Positions 1-9,926 of a DNA stretch of 39,502 bases are shown here, in pieces; within the stretch, counting starts at the first letter, position 1, and each line of letters opens with the position of its first letter. The notes below the pieces were generated by a model. That model ran no database searches. It was not told the DNA's origin and was given only the letters and a program-made list of their open reading frames with translations. Both the position numbers and the translations under genes were made by a program. This stretch comes from Ectocarpus siliculosus (lineage: Eukaryota > Sar > Phaeophyceae > Ectocarpales > Ectocarpaceae), in NCBI GenBank assembly GCA_000310025.1, contig FN648809.1, forward strand, positions 1 to 39,502, written 5' to 3'.

Positions 1-470
1 CTTGCCAAGGCCTAAAATGATGGCAGGGCGATGTCCCTTTCACCCTGCACAGGGGGGGGGGGGGTAGCCCAAGGTCTTCATTGTCAACCCTGTGTAACCC
101 ATACTACCTTGTAGGAGGCGCAACCCTGACAAGGCCCCATGACCCAACCCGTACAGGGGGTGGTGATGTGTAGCAGGTTCATGACTGGCAACCCTAGCAC
201 GGCGCAGCACCTTGCCAAGACCCGAGCCCCCCACCTTGCTAACACCCCGACCCTAACAGGGTATGGACGAGAACCTACCCCAGGGTGTCGTAAGGTGCAA
301 GGTAGAATGGGATGATGGACCTCGACCCCCCACAACCTCGAAGACCTTACCAAGGTCCTTTCCGGTACCTTGTAGTCGCTATGCACCCTGTGCAACCCCT
401 CCACAGGGTGCCTACAGGGTTGACCACCTTGCCAAGGGGTCCCCAAGGTTAGCCGAGTGGCCACCGGTGT
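1..470. repeat. Array of short ACCCTG / CCTTG near-palindromic modules
   Basis: About 470 bp packed with variants of ACCCTG, CAGGGT, CCTTG and CAAGG, often paired as near-palindromes such as CCTTGCCAAGG (about 428-438), CCTTACCAAGG (about 347) and CTTGCCAAGG at the window start. The order is irregular, so it is not a simple tandem repeat. Open frames here do not resemble proteins. The same modules return at about 15300-15445, 33840-34030 and 35110-35430. The array continues off the left edge. Confidence 0.6.
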
Positions 471-1372
471 GATCTCTATCTATGTATAGGTGCGTGCGAG
501 CACCGGAACCAAACCGACAAAATGTTTTCCCGCTGATTTTGTTGTGCACATCATCATCAGCTGTTTGAACAACGAAAGAAACACTGCTGTTGCTTGTGTT
601 GTTGTGCAGTCAGTACGTGCACCAAGAGTTGTCTCTTGGCAGGGTAGTGTCGTATGATGATGGTCGCGTGTGTGGCCGGCGCTGATATCAACATACGTGC
701 AGGAGAAGATACACTGCCTACAACATTTACCAGAGAGAGGTTGATGCATCATGCGTTCGATGTGAACTCTTTGAACATCGTCTTGCTTGCTTCCACTTGC
801 TTCGAGTCGATGTTGCACGGGAACACAACGATAGCTCTCTCTGCCGTCTTGCGTGTTTATACATCCGGTTGATGTGTGTGATAATATCTCGACCCTATGG
901 TTATGTATGCATAATCTGTCGGTCTTTCGGTCATTGTATCGATATTTCCAGATGAGCCCTTTGTAGCGCCTTATTTGGAAAGAGGGGCTCCTCCTTCTTG
1001 CCAAATTAGATAGTGTAGGAAACCGTGTTGTGGCTATTTGGACAGAGTGTCTCGGTGGATGAACAATATAAACACGCAAAACAACATTCACTGGTGTGCA
1101 AAGAGTCCAACGGTTGAATGCAAGCAGAAAAGGCAAGCCAATGAAAACGTTTGCTGCGTTCAAAACACATTTCGACACCCTTCCTTGCTGACACGACCTT
1201 TCAAATCACCAAATAAACTCAGAAGCATTATTTATCCGCCAGACATTGATTTTTTTTTCGGAAGCAGGGTTCAACCATTCGGAACATTCCTTTGGGAAAC
1301 GTAGACAGTGGAGTATTGAAAATGCAACATGTATTCGTCGGCAATTGTTTGCTCTTGCTCCATTCTTCACAG
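471..1372. other. Intergenic stretch, nothing recognised
   Basis: No recognisable gene. A 232-codon open frame lies on the minus strand at 480-1178, but its composition (scattered Cys and His, no domain, no splice context) suggests a chance frame. No repeat, promoter or RNA gene was seen. Confidence 0.4.
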
Positions 1373-1900
1373 CACTCTCGCACCTAGAGCTCAGGCATCT
1401 CTTCGCGTCTACACCCGAGACTCGGCACGCTCAGGGAGATCCTTATCACACCAGTGTCCTGGTGATCTCAGATGAAATGGTTCGGCCTTTGTGTCGAGCC
1501 GGTGCTGTCACATCTATGCCTATGTATTTGTCTCCCACGGCCGTTGCTTTTTTTTTTCTTCAGTCTGGCTTTTCTTTGTCAGCTGGAGACCTGCATGGTG
1601 GGTGGGTGTTTTTATGTGTGTGATGTGATGTCGAACATATTTGTGCAACACTCAGCTCGCTCCAGAGCAGACGCATCTTGTCGCGTCTACACCCAAGACT
1701 CAGTATTGACAGAGAGATTCCTTCTACACCAGTGTCCTGATGATCTGGGATAACATGGTGCAGCCAGTGTGTCATACTGATTGGTGCTGTCACATGTCCA
1801 TGCCTACTGCTGCTGTGTATTCGTCCCACACCGCTGTGGCTTTTCGTCTGGCGTTTGATGGCAGGCGGACCTCATGCAGCTCACAACCATGCTCACATCA
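1373..1900. repeat. Diverged tandem duplication, period about 278 bp
   Basis: Two similar blocks follow each other. TCGCGTCTACACCC occurs at 1403 and 1681, and both copies then keep the order ACCAGTGTCCTG, GGTGCTGTCACAT and a short T- or Y-rich tail. Identity is far below that of the 503-bp duplication at 11606, so this one is older. Frames are not conserved between the copies, which argues against coding. Confidence 0.6.
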
Positions 1901-3183
1901 TGCACACAAATGCACACTCGTGCGACACAAATATGTCCGAACCATGTAGCTTCACTTCCCGTTGCTCTGCACCCTCTCTTCTGACGCCACCAAAGTTCTT
2001 GATCGCTCTGCCCACGTCTGACACCGCCATGACATAGCTCAACTGCTGGTTACTACATGCGGGAGGCTGGTTCAGAGGCAGTAGACATTTGGCTCTCCAG
2101 GAATCGTGCGCCTGTTGTTCTATTCTATCTTCCAATAAACAATCTCACTCTCAATTTCACGCTTCGCTCTCAATTTCGCGAATGTTGTTAGAACCAGTCC
2201 AACACAGGAACACAGGCCGGAGCAGCACGACAGAGGGCGTTAGGATGGCGCTGCTGCTGCCTACCCACTGCCCTCATTTCGTGAGTATCTACCTGACCTC
2301 GAACAATGACAATGCAACCAAAGACATCAGCGGCCAGCAATCAGAACGGCGGTGACCGCACGGACGCGTGGCTGCATCTTGCGCGTGCATGCGTGTTATT
2401 TTTGTTTCCCAGAAAGAAGTGGATGCGAGAACCTCGCTCGCCATGTTGTTTGCGCACACACGCATCCAGCTCTACTTCAAAGGAACCTGCCCCCGAGGAA
2501 GGCAGGAGGAGTGCTCACGTCTAGAGACTCGCCATATACATGTATGGGCGTGCTGTGGAGGCGTGTACAGCAGCAGTGCAAGGTGAGGTTGTGTGTGTTC
2601 TTGCCGGAGGAAGCCTACACATGGACGAGTCGGCCCTCTCAAAAATTGGCAAAATTGCGGGCGGGTTGCTTCTCTCTCGGCGGGGACCCAAACCCACTGC
2701 CAAGCTGCCAAGCTAAGGTTGCACCTCTACTACATGCCAGGGTACGTGCTCACCGCCACAGAAGGTCGCCTGAGGCCGTTTGGAGCTGCTCCCGACCACG
2801 CGCGTTTCAGGACAGGAGTTGTGAAAGGCCTCTCCGCCCTCTCCGCATCTCCGCGGGAGGTCGTTCTAAATCAAATAAATTCCGAATATATGATGGGGGG
2901 TGTTAACCGTTTTGAGTCTTCAGGCGTTATCACTGATCATTGATTGATCTTTTGCATATGCTAGTGTAGTGGCAAGTCGTGGAATTGCCGCCCTGCGCCG
3001 TATATTGGCAAGTCCACAGGTAGGTGTGTCTAGATTATTAGGACCCGCGCTAACCGGCTGACCAATGAAGAGACGTCAGTGACAGCGGCGGGTAATATCA
3101 AGGTCTCGGGAATGGGAGTGGGGCCAATCAATGCCAAATCATGAATGTCTCACCGTGTGCACATGTCAATGAACGCGTGTGTG
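1901..3183. other. Intergenic stretch, nothing recognised
   Basis: Overlapping open frames of 80-184 codons occur between 2089 and 2943, but none has a recognisable domain or supporting splice sites. The longest (2352-2906, plus) is rich in Cys, His and Arg, as is usual for chance frames in GC-rich DNA. I do not call a gene. Confidence 0.35.
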
Positions 3184-3222
3184 CATACATACATACATAC
3201 ATACATACATACATACATACAT
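3184..3222. repeat. (CATA)n microsatellite
   Basis: An uninterrupted run of the tetranucleotide CATA, about ten units, lying about 180 bp outside the left inverted repeat at 3399. Confidence 0.9.
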
Positions 3223-3398
3223 CTGTGTTCTTTCGCAGCACCACACATGCACTCGCCCGAACGTAGGAAGCCACTGCTGCTGCAAAGAGCAGAGGGCAGC
3301 AAAAGGGAGGGGTATTGCAATCCCTGCCGAAGCCCAGATATCGAGGATATTGTGGTTCCCAACAATTTCAAAATCGTTCCCAAGATCCAGCAGTCATG

Positions 3399-3603
3399 GA
3401 CCACTTGCAACAGGACCCCCCGCACCAAAAAAAATGCTCTGGGCGGAGGGGGTGTGGTGGTACAAAACAATTAAATTTATTTTATCCGCATTTTTTCTTG
3501 AAGAAGACACATTCTACAGCAGCCTCGCCACGAGCGAGGGCACACACCCTCCACCTCCCACAGCAGTTGGCACACCCTCTCACGGCGACACAACAGGGGA
3601 CAG
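3399..3603 (+). repeat. Left arm of an inverted repeat (partner 14576-14779)
   Basis: About 204 bp starting GACCACTTGCAACAGGAC matches the reverse complement of 14576-14779 at roughly 85% identity with small indels. Shared landmarks, outer to inner, are a GCACCAAAAAAAATGC block, GGTGGTACAAAACAATT, a T-rich tract, GAAGACACA, TACAGCAGC, CCACCTCCCACAGCAG and ACAGGRGACA. Homology starts abruptly at 3399 and fades at about 3603. The arms could be terminal inverted repeats of an 11.4-kb element or two copies of a smaller repeat in opposite orientation. I found no obvious target-site duplication next to either arm. Confidence 0.8.
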
Positions 3604-3662
3604 GATGGTCCCCGTTTCATCAGGGAAACCGTGCCAAGGAAGGAGGCTGCAAGAACCTGCAG

Positions 3663-6600
3663 GCCCCCGTGGTAGAAATCCAGATGTGTCTACAACGCTG
3701 CACCTATTCCACGCACTCTTCGTGCCGCGACTGGGATCACCAATACTGCGGCCGCAACGGTTGCATTGGGCGTGGGTCAGGAGCGGTGCCCGCGGGCACG
3801 GGGGTACAGCAGTCCGTCGGTGAGCCCCCTGCTGCTGGGTCGGTGTCCGCAGCTGGGGCTTCAGCAGAGGGACAGGCGATCCTGAACACGGCGCAGTGCG
3901 CCGCTGGCGGTCGATGCAATCAGGGAGGAGATGGAGCCTTGAGCGGCCGGTGCCATTCGTGCGAGGCTGCTTGCCACGCCGTATGCATGCAAGTGGTCAA
4001 CGAGGGCCACGCCTGCACGTTCTGCCGTCCCGAGCAAGCAGGTTTGTGTGTCGAGCACGTTATCTTGGAATCTACTGAGGGGGGGGTTATGTACATGTAG
4101 GTGCTGTGTCGAGTGGAGCCGTTAGGTCCATTTTCAAAAAAGTTGAAATTTTTCAGGCATGTGGGTGGGGGGCACATGCAAAGCAATAGCGCGGAGGATG
4201 ACCGCCGTCTGCTGTGCCTATCAGTAGAGCTGTCGGGAACGAGTTCGTTCAGGTAGCAAGGCATGAAATGTAGCTGCGCACATGTTCGTTGTGGTATCGT
4301 CTTTTTCCGAACCACATGTCGATGTTTCCGTCTCGTCCCTGTCGGACAGGTGGGGCCAACGGCGGTGAAGCAAGCAAAGGAAAGGAGAAGCTCCGTACGC
4401 CGCAAGCGGATCTGCACACAGCAACTTCCACAACCGCTTCCTCCTCAGAAATCTACATACCACGTGATCCTCGCTTAGACGGCGGAGGGGCGGCCAGCTC
4501 CCGGAAATCGCCTTCTGGTCCAGGTCAGTGTCACAGCGGTAGTACTTTTAGAGGCTAACCCTTTGCTTCCTCAAAACTGAAGTTTGAATTCCCGGACGTG
4601 TCGCGTTAGAAAGAAAGAGCGACGCACTGCTGTTTCAATGGGAACTACATACTTACAGTCTTGGAAGGACCGGAGGGGTGCAGGCAAGCAGGAGTTTCAT
4701 GCTATGCTGGTGCAAGAAACTAGGAGAGAAGCGGGATCTAGGGCTTTGCACCGACGCTGGAATTTGAAATCAGATACACCTTGTAGGACATGAACGTCGG
4801 AGAGGAACGCAGACTGCGGTGGGGCAAAAAGAAAACGTTTTTTTCGGAGGTGTGTGTCAACCCTCAAATCAGCAAACAAAGTTGTTGTTCTATCTGAGCC
4901 CTCCACGCTTTGCCTTCGGCCTTGATTGCAGCAGAAGCCGCCAAGACGCCCTCATCCGGGGGTCAAGCTGGACATGCAGACACGCCAGGTGATGCTCACA
5001 TGTATGTGTGCTTCCCCTTTAAAAGCTGGAATTTGAATTTCGGGCCGTGGATATCCAGATAAAACGCAGACTACATATTTTTGTGCGAACTACAATTAAT
5101 AGTTGTATATGTGCATATTTTCTTGGAAACACAGGCAAGCTGGGGTGTGAAGCCGTTCTGGTGCAAGATGTTTAAGATGAGCATGTGTGCGAACCGAGAT
5201 GCACTGGAATGCCGCATAGAAAGATGCTCAATGTACTGCTGTATACTAGGATATATTGGGGGCTGTGGCGTTTTCCCCCAGCTGGAGTTTGTGATCAGGT
5301 CGGGTAGAGGTGTTCTAGACAGGGCACAACGCGGACCTGGAAAAGAAAGATACGCTTTTTTATTTGTCGAATCTCAATGTGGTATCAAACCTACCTCGCC
5401 TCCCTCGACCCTTTGCCTTCGATCTCGAGGAGGTGCCGGAACGCCGCTTTCACCCGCACCGCCGGGAAAGTTCAACACCGGGGGTATAGCTGGACAAGCC
5501 GGAGCGTCAGGTGATGCGCGTATGTTGCCTTGAAGTTGGCGATTTTAAGCTGGGGGCATAGGCGCCGGGAAGCAATATACGTGCAGGAGGCGTTGCGGGC
5601 CACAAAACGACGTATGCTGTGTAGGTTGTGTTTACCGTTTCACTACTGCTGTAAGTCGCCTTGACATGACTGCGTAATCGGTACCCGTTTTCGCGGGTGT
5701 TTCGTATGTCAAAACCTGCCTGCTAGATGTGTCGCCAGCACCTTGGTCTTATCTCGCTCGCGACAGAGTCGGGTACCTGCTGTTAGAGATGATTAATCTG
5801 CCGTCTCTGTTTTGTCAGGACTACGGCGTTCGAATAGGTGGTCCTCGAAATAGGAGGATAGCTGTCAATCCACTACGAATGTTCGGCGTGTGTGTGGTTT
5901 TGGTTTCCCATGTGTACTCGCCTTAGCACCATTTGATGCCGACATTCTCCTCACTCCTGCACGACGCCCCTCCCCACCCACCCCACCCAAATCTCATTCG
6001 GGCACAGGTGACGCTGGACGGTACGCAACATGCGAAGCTGGTCGACGACGTTGCCGCAAAAGTGTATGGGTTGATCGAACCTCGACTGATGGCCATGGCC
6101 AATTACATCGTTGGGACTGTATCCGCCACAAAACCGGCTGCGACGCCCCCGGACCCGACACCCATCCGGTAAGTTGTCTCCGAACCAGTTAGCCACCTCG
6201 GACAGCGGGGTCGGTCAGAGTAGCTCCGTCGAGCACAAGATTTGTACATGTTTGGCTCATGTCCTCGGTTTGAGTGATGTGACGGTTACTGCAGTCACCG
6301 CCCGTTTCTGTTCTTAGCTTTGTTTTTCCGTCCCGACCGGGAATCGTACACGGGCGCTCCAAGAAGGCGCCGTCGAAGTCGTCGAGGAGCAAGAAGCACA
6401 GAGAGATCCCATCACCGTTACCGTCTTCCACCGACCCGTCTTCTTCCTCGAGCGACGCCGAGACGCCCTCTCCTCCCAAGAAACATAAGCGGGGCCGCCC
6501 GAGGTGCGTAGAAGATGGTATTGTTTGCTTGAGATTCCGGTGTCGATGTTCTGCGAGTCTTGGGTGGACAAAACCCCGTTCGCAAGAGAACGGATGGTTA

Positions 6601-6881
6601 CCCCCTTCTAACACATGTTGTTCCCTTCCCTTTGCGGTCGATTGACGCGTGATTGCCCACACAATACACAGGAAGCAGACACTGGCAGCGACCGACATCA
6701 ATCAGCAGGCCGTCCCACCGGCTGCCGCTCACCGGCTGCCGCTCACCCCATGCAAGCGCCTGCCCACCCATACTACGGCGCGGCCCCCGGCTTTCATGCA
6801 GCACCCCGCCCACCACCCGCGGCAGCGCCGAGTTTCATACCCCAAAACCCCGGCAGCTGCATGATGCACAACCTCTTATAG
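3663..6881 (+). CDS. Multi-exon zinc-finger / AT-hook protein, 3' frame broken
   Basis: Proposed exons: 3663-4041, 4350-4523, 4932-4988, 5430-5510, 5927-6007, 6008-6168, 6318-6503 and 6673-6881. The first carries two Cys-rich modules. The second has spacing C-x5-C-x10-C-x2-C-x4-H-x2-C-x6-7-C-x2-C, like a PHD/RING-type C4HC3 finger. Exons 2-5 are Gly/Ser/Pro-rich linker, all phase 1. The 6008 exon is a helical segment. The 6318 exon is Ser/Lys-rich and ends KRGRPR, which joined to 6673 reads as a classic AT-hook (RGRPRKQ). The end is Pro/Ala/His-rich, with a stop at 6879 in the frame that fits best. An ATG is at 3684 just inside the first exon. Two breaks are visible: the phase-1 exon at 5927 abuts a phase-0 exon at 6008, and a 14-bp duplication at 6720-6747 shifts the frame. 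Probably a nuclear DNA-binding protein. Family not recognised. It begins just inside the left inverted repeat. Confidence 0.5.
4560..6007 (+). repeat. Three diverged exon-intron duplication units inside the AT-hook gene
   Basis: Exons 4932-4988, 5430-5510 and 5927-6007 are each symmetrical (phase 1 in, phase 1 out). They measure 57, 81 and 81 nt, and all end CAG followed by GTGATG or GTGACG. Matching intron sequence precedes them: CTTTGCCTTCG occurs before the first two exons, and AAGTTTGAATT or GGAATTTGAATTT lies near the start of their units. The unit is about 500 bp, so the linker region grew by tandem duplication of an intron-exon block. Confidence 0.55.
6720..6747 (+). repeat. 14-bp tandem duplication that shifts the reading frame
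   Basis: GGCTGCCGCTCACC occurs twice in direct succession (6720-6733 and 6734-6747). Fourteen is not a multiple of three. The AT-hook frame runs into the first copy. The protein-like Pro/Ala/His-rich tail up to the stop at 6879 is in the frame reached by reading only one copy. In the sequence as given, the AT-hook frame instead ends at a TGA near 6862. Confidence 0.8.
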
Positions 6882-7983
6882 GCTTTTTGTCGGAACGGCA
6901 GTGACGTTCGCGTCACATATCGCATATTGGTAGGGTGTTTTTTCTTCGAAACGTCCAGCGTTACACGATTCTATCTAGTTGTGGGGTATTTTCGTTCATA
7001 GTGTGGTGGCATGTTGCTGTATTTTCCCATGCGGGAGAATGAAAGTAGAAAAATATTAGCGCTTTGGGATTAGCGTTGACGCGGTTATTTTTTTTTTCCC
7101 TATCCGCGCAAGGAGCACCCGTTTTTTTTACATTTTTTTTTTTTTAGACAGTTTGAAGGTCGCTCGGTCTTGCAAATAGCTCAATAATCGACGAATAACC
7201 CGCAAGAACCACGACGGGCCCCAAAAATATTAAGAAATCGGGTTCGTATGCATTCTCATGTTTCTAACGCCCGGATGGACGCCATGAAAAGCGCGAAAAA
7301 GTAGGTAGTTTCCTGTAGGCTTTGAAATCCAGACCTCGGGGGCACACACGAAGTCAATACGTTGCTCTAGTCTAGTATTGGTGTGTTGGTTCCTTGCTTG
7401 CATATGTGGAAATTGTCCATTGTTACCAAGGTGATGAAAGACAATGACACCTCATTTCGTTGGCTTCCTTCAGATGTGTATCCAGTATAAACCCTTGGGA
7501 CGCCAAGCACTTGTATACATATGTTTTTCCTGCCTACTACTTTGCCACAAAACCACGAGGGGGGGGGGGGGCGCACGAAAGAGGGAGGAGGGAAGCTGAC
7601 ACACGAACGAAAGCGCGTGCGTTGGTTCTAGCTGCACAAGCGAATAGACCGGTACGTCATACACCCCGTCCACGAGTCAACACTCCACCGCCTACCCAGG
7701 GAGGCGAGGATCTGGGATGCAACCCATGCGGGTTAGCCTGTGTGGATGTCTGGCGATGTTCCAACGACATCGTGGCCATTGGCCACGCGTCCAATCGTAA
7801 GATTACGCTGCAGTCACATCCCACAAGGGCGATGTATATGATGTATGGTCGTTCCAAAAAGAACCAACAGACTGCCAACGGCAACAACACCGAACGATAA
7901 AAAAAAGGACTGTCACCTACCTCCACGCAGCAGGAGCACGGCTGGGCTGCGCGATAGCACATCCTTACCTCCAACGGAGTGCC
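6882..7983. other. Intergenic region between AT-hook and nuclease genes
   Basis: Holds the 3' flank of the AT-hook gene, long T-runs near 7090-7145 and a G-run at 7560-7571. A plus-strand open frame at 7460-7900 has no recognisable domain and is probably chance. The nuclease promoter should lie here, but I see no convincing core element. Confidence 0.4.
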
Positions 7984-9906
7984 ATGGGAGTGAGCGGATT
8001 GTCGGCATACCTGAAGGAGGTAGCTTCTAAGAGGGTACCTCTCGACGACGAAGATGGTACGAGACAGAAGCACCTGGTCGTCGACGGTAATTTTGCGTAG
8101 CACAAACCTGCTGGCATCGGGAGCGTGGCAGTTCCTCTTGTGCTGGACGACAACGTCGTCTCCCTCGCGATGTCGATGGCCCAAGCCTGAACAAGCTTGC
8201 TTCGGCAGGGTGGGGATCACCGTGGTTTTTGACGGGGCTTCTCCACCCGGCAAAGGGGCAACCACGCGTTCGAGGTCTAGCGAGAGAGAGCGGGCACGGC
8301 AGCAGTGCTTGGGTCTACGGGAGTCCAACGTGCCGCTTCAGGATCCAGGTCTACAGAAAGCAGCTGTGAAGGCGATACGTTTACGAGTCACATCGTCGCC
8401 AGGGTCTCACGTGCGTTACGATGCGAGTGCATAACCGCGCCCTATGAGGCCGACCCGCAGCTGCGTGTCTTGGAGGAGATGTTTACACGCGTGGGGAAAC
8501 GTGTCCTGGTACGTGGAAATGACAGCGACCTCATGGTCATCGGCGTGCGTTCCCTGCTCTGGGAGGTCGTGTCGAAAGAAGGGCGACTGTTCGGTAACAT
8601 CTTCACGCATGAGGGTATCACGCGCCCGCAGATGCATGCCCTCCGTGCTGGCACGACGCATGGGCATGAGTTCCTAAGGTTGTTGCACGGTGTCGACCAA
8701 GGCGGGTCGGGAGATGCAGTGTGGTGGTCGAGTCGACCGGATGAGGTGATGGCCCGCCTGCAGCTGTGGGCATCCGTCTCAGGCAACGACTGCTGTACAG
8801 CAAGTTTCCCGGGATTGGAAAGGCAAAAGCCACGGATTTCTGCCTGCGAAAGCAGGGTGGGCAGTTCCCCACGCGTGTGGATGTGACGGAAGATCTGGTT
8901 GGGTCAACCCCCTGGACCGAAGCTGAGGTGACGGCGTTGCTAGACCGCTCTCGAGACATGACGCTTCGCCCTGTCGTGTTCTGTCCTGAGGAAGGAGTTC
9001 AACGACACCTGTCCGGTTGCGCTCCGACAAGTCGCGTCACTTCGAACACAGGTATGTCACCGTACGGGTAGATAGCGACCTCGTAGTCGTGCAACGACGC
9101 GCTGTAGACGATACATATCTCTGCTGTCTGCAGTACTGGTATGGACTGCTGCCATCTAGATGTGCAAATGTACGTAATCTACCATTGTGTGGGTTGGTCC
9201 AATATCATTCAATTCTGGCTCCCGGTGCACCCTCCTCCTGTATGCGTACGTCGACCTCTCTCTCCTGGGTTGATCGATTTTTTTTGTCACAAGTAATTGA
9301 TTTCCAGCAGCGTACGTGTGCCCCCTCGGGTTGTGGTCGTTGGTTTATGACATCGGAAGGCGCCTGCCTACTTTGGACCAGCGTTAAGACACACAACAAT
9401 CAACACCTTTAAATGCATTGGGATAGTCTATTGCATGCAAAACACCCATGTGTGTATTGGTATGCATACAAAACCTCTTCCTCTCGTATCGTTCGTGCCA
9501 TTTAATGGCACACCCTTAGGTATTGGAAACAGGACGACAGCAACTCCGTTAAGTGTGCATGCCGTTTACTCTCTCCCCTCCTGTATCGTGTCGATACGCA
9601 GGGGTCATCGCCAACCCTGAAGTCGCGGTGAAAGTAGGCTGTGGGAAACTCTGCCCGTGAACATTGCATCCGTGGGAGTCTGACTTCCCAGAACAGCTGG
9701 ACTCCCTGCCGTCGCTCGCCCCGCGAGTCCCCGCTAAACGAGGACGGCGGACACTGACATCCGGAGAAACGAATAACTTCGGGCGCACGGTTTTTTCGCG
9801 GCTGCCTACAGATACCCACTGCAGCATGACCGTAGCTCAGCTGCGTGAATTCTTGGGGGTGAGAGCACTTCAGCGCATCGATAACGGCATTTCAGAACGT
9901 CGATGA
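7984..9906 (+). pseudogene. XPG/FEN1-family (asteroid-like) nuclease with SAP-like segment, frame-broken
   Basis: ATG at 7984 in a GCCATGG context starts MGVSGLSAYL, the XPG N-terminal signature, followed by LVVDGN. Further landmarks are VVFDGASPPGK with a basic R-rich helix (about 8215-8300), the XPG-I signature APYEADPQL (about 8437-8463) with GNDSDLMVIG (about 8518-8547), and the helix-hairpin-helix FPGIGKAKA (about 8800-8830). The acidic residues used for metal binding in the family are largely present. The second exon starts at 9602 after a 552-bp intron (donor 9050, phase 1 matches) and carries MTVAQLREFL, a SAP-like DNA-binding motif (about 9826-9858). Breaks: TAG at 8098, TGA at 9658, and four changes of frame (about 8187, 8200, 8345-8375 and 8790), each explicable by one missing base. 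Family members cut flap or junction DNA. As given this copy cannot make the full protein. The gene may continue into the SWIM exons. Confidence 0.7.
9050..9601 (+). other. Probable intron in the nuclease gene
   Basis: The donor is GTATGT after the exon ending in an AACACAG context, and the acceptor is GATACGCAG at 9600-9601. Both flanking exons are in phase 1 across the junction, which supports a real intron. The interior has no recognisable gene. Confidence 0.55.
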
Positions 9907-9926
9907 CTGCGTTTTGTTGTGCTTAG

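Noticed and set aside
480-1178. 232-codon minus-strand open frame
   Set aside because: No domain, odd composition, no splice or start context. Frames this long arise by chance in moderately GC-rich DNA.
7657-8328. 223-codon minus-strand open frame
   Set aside because: It lies antisense to the XPG N-terminal motifs, which are clearly on the plus strand. It is a shadow frame.
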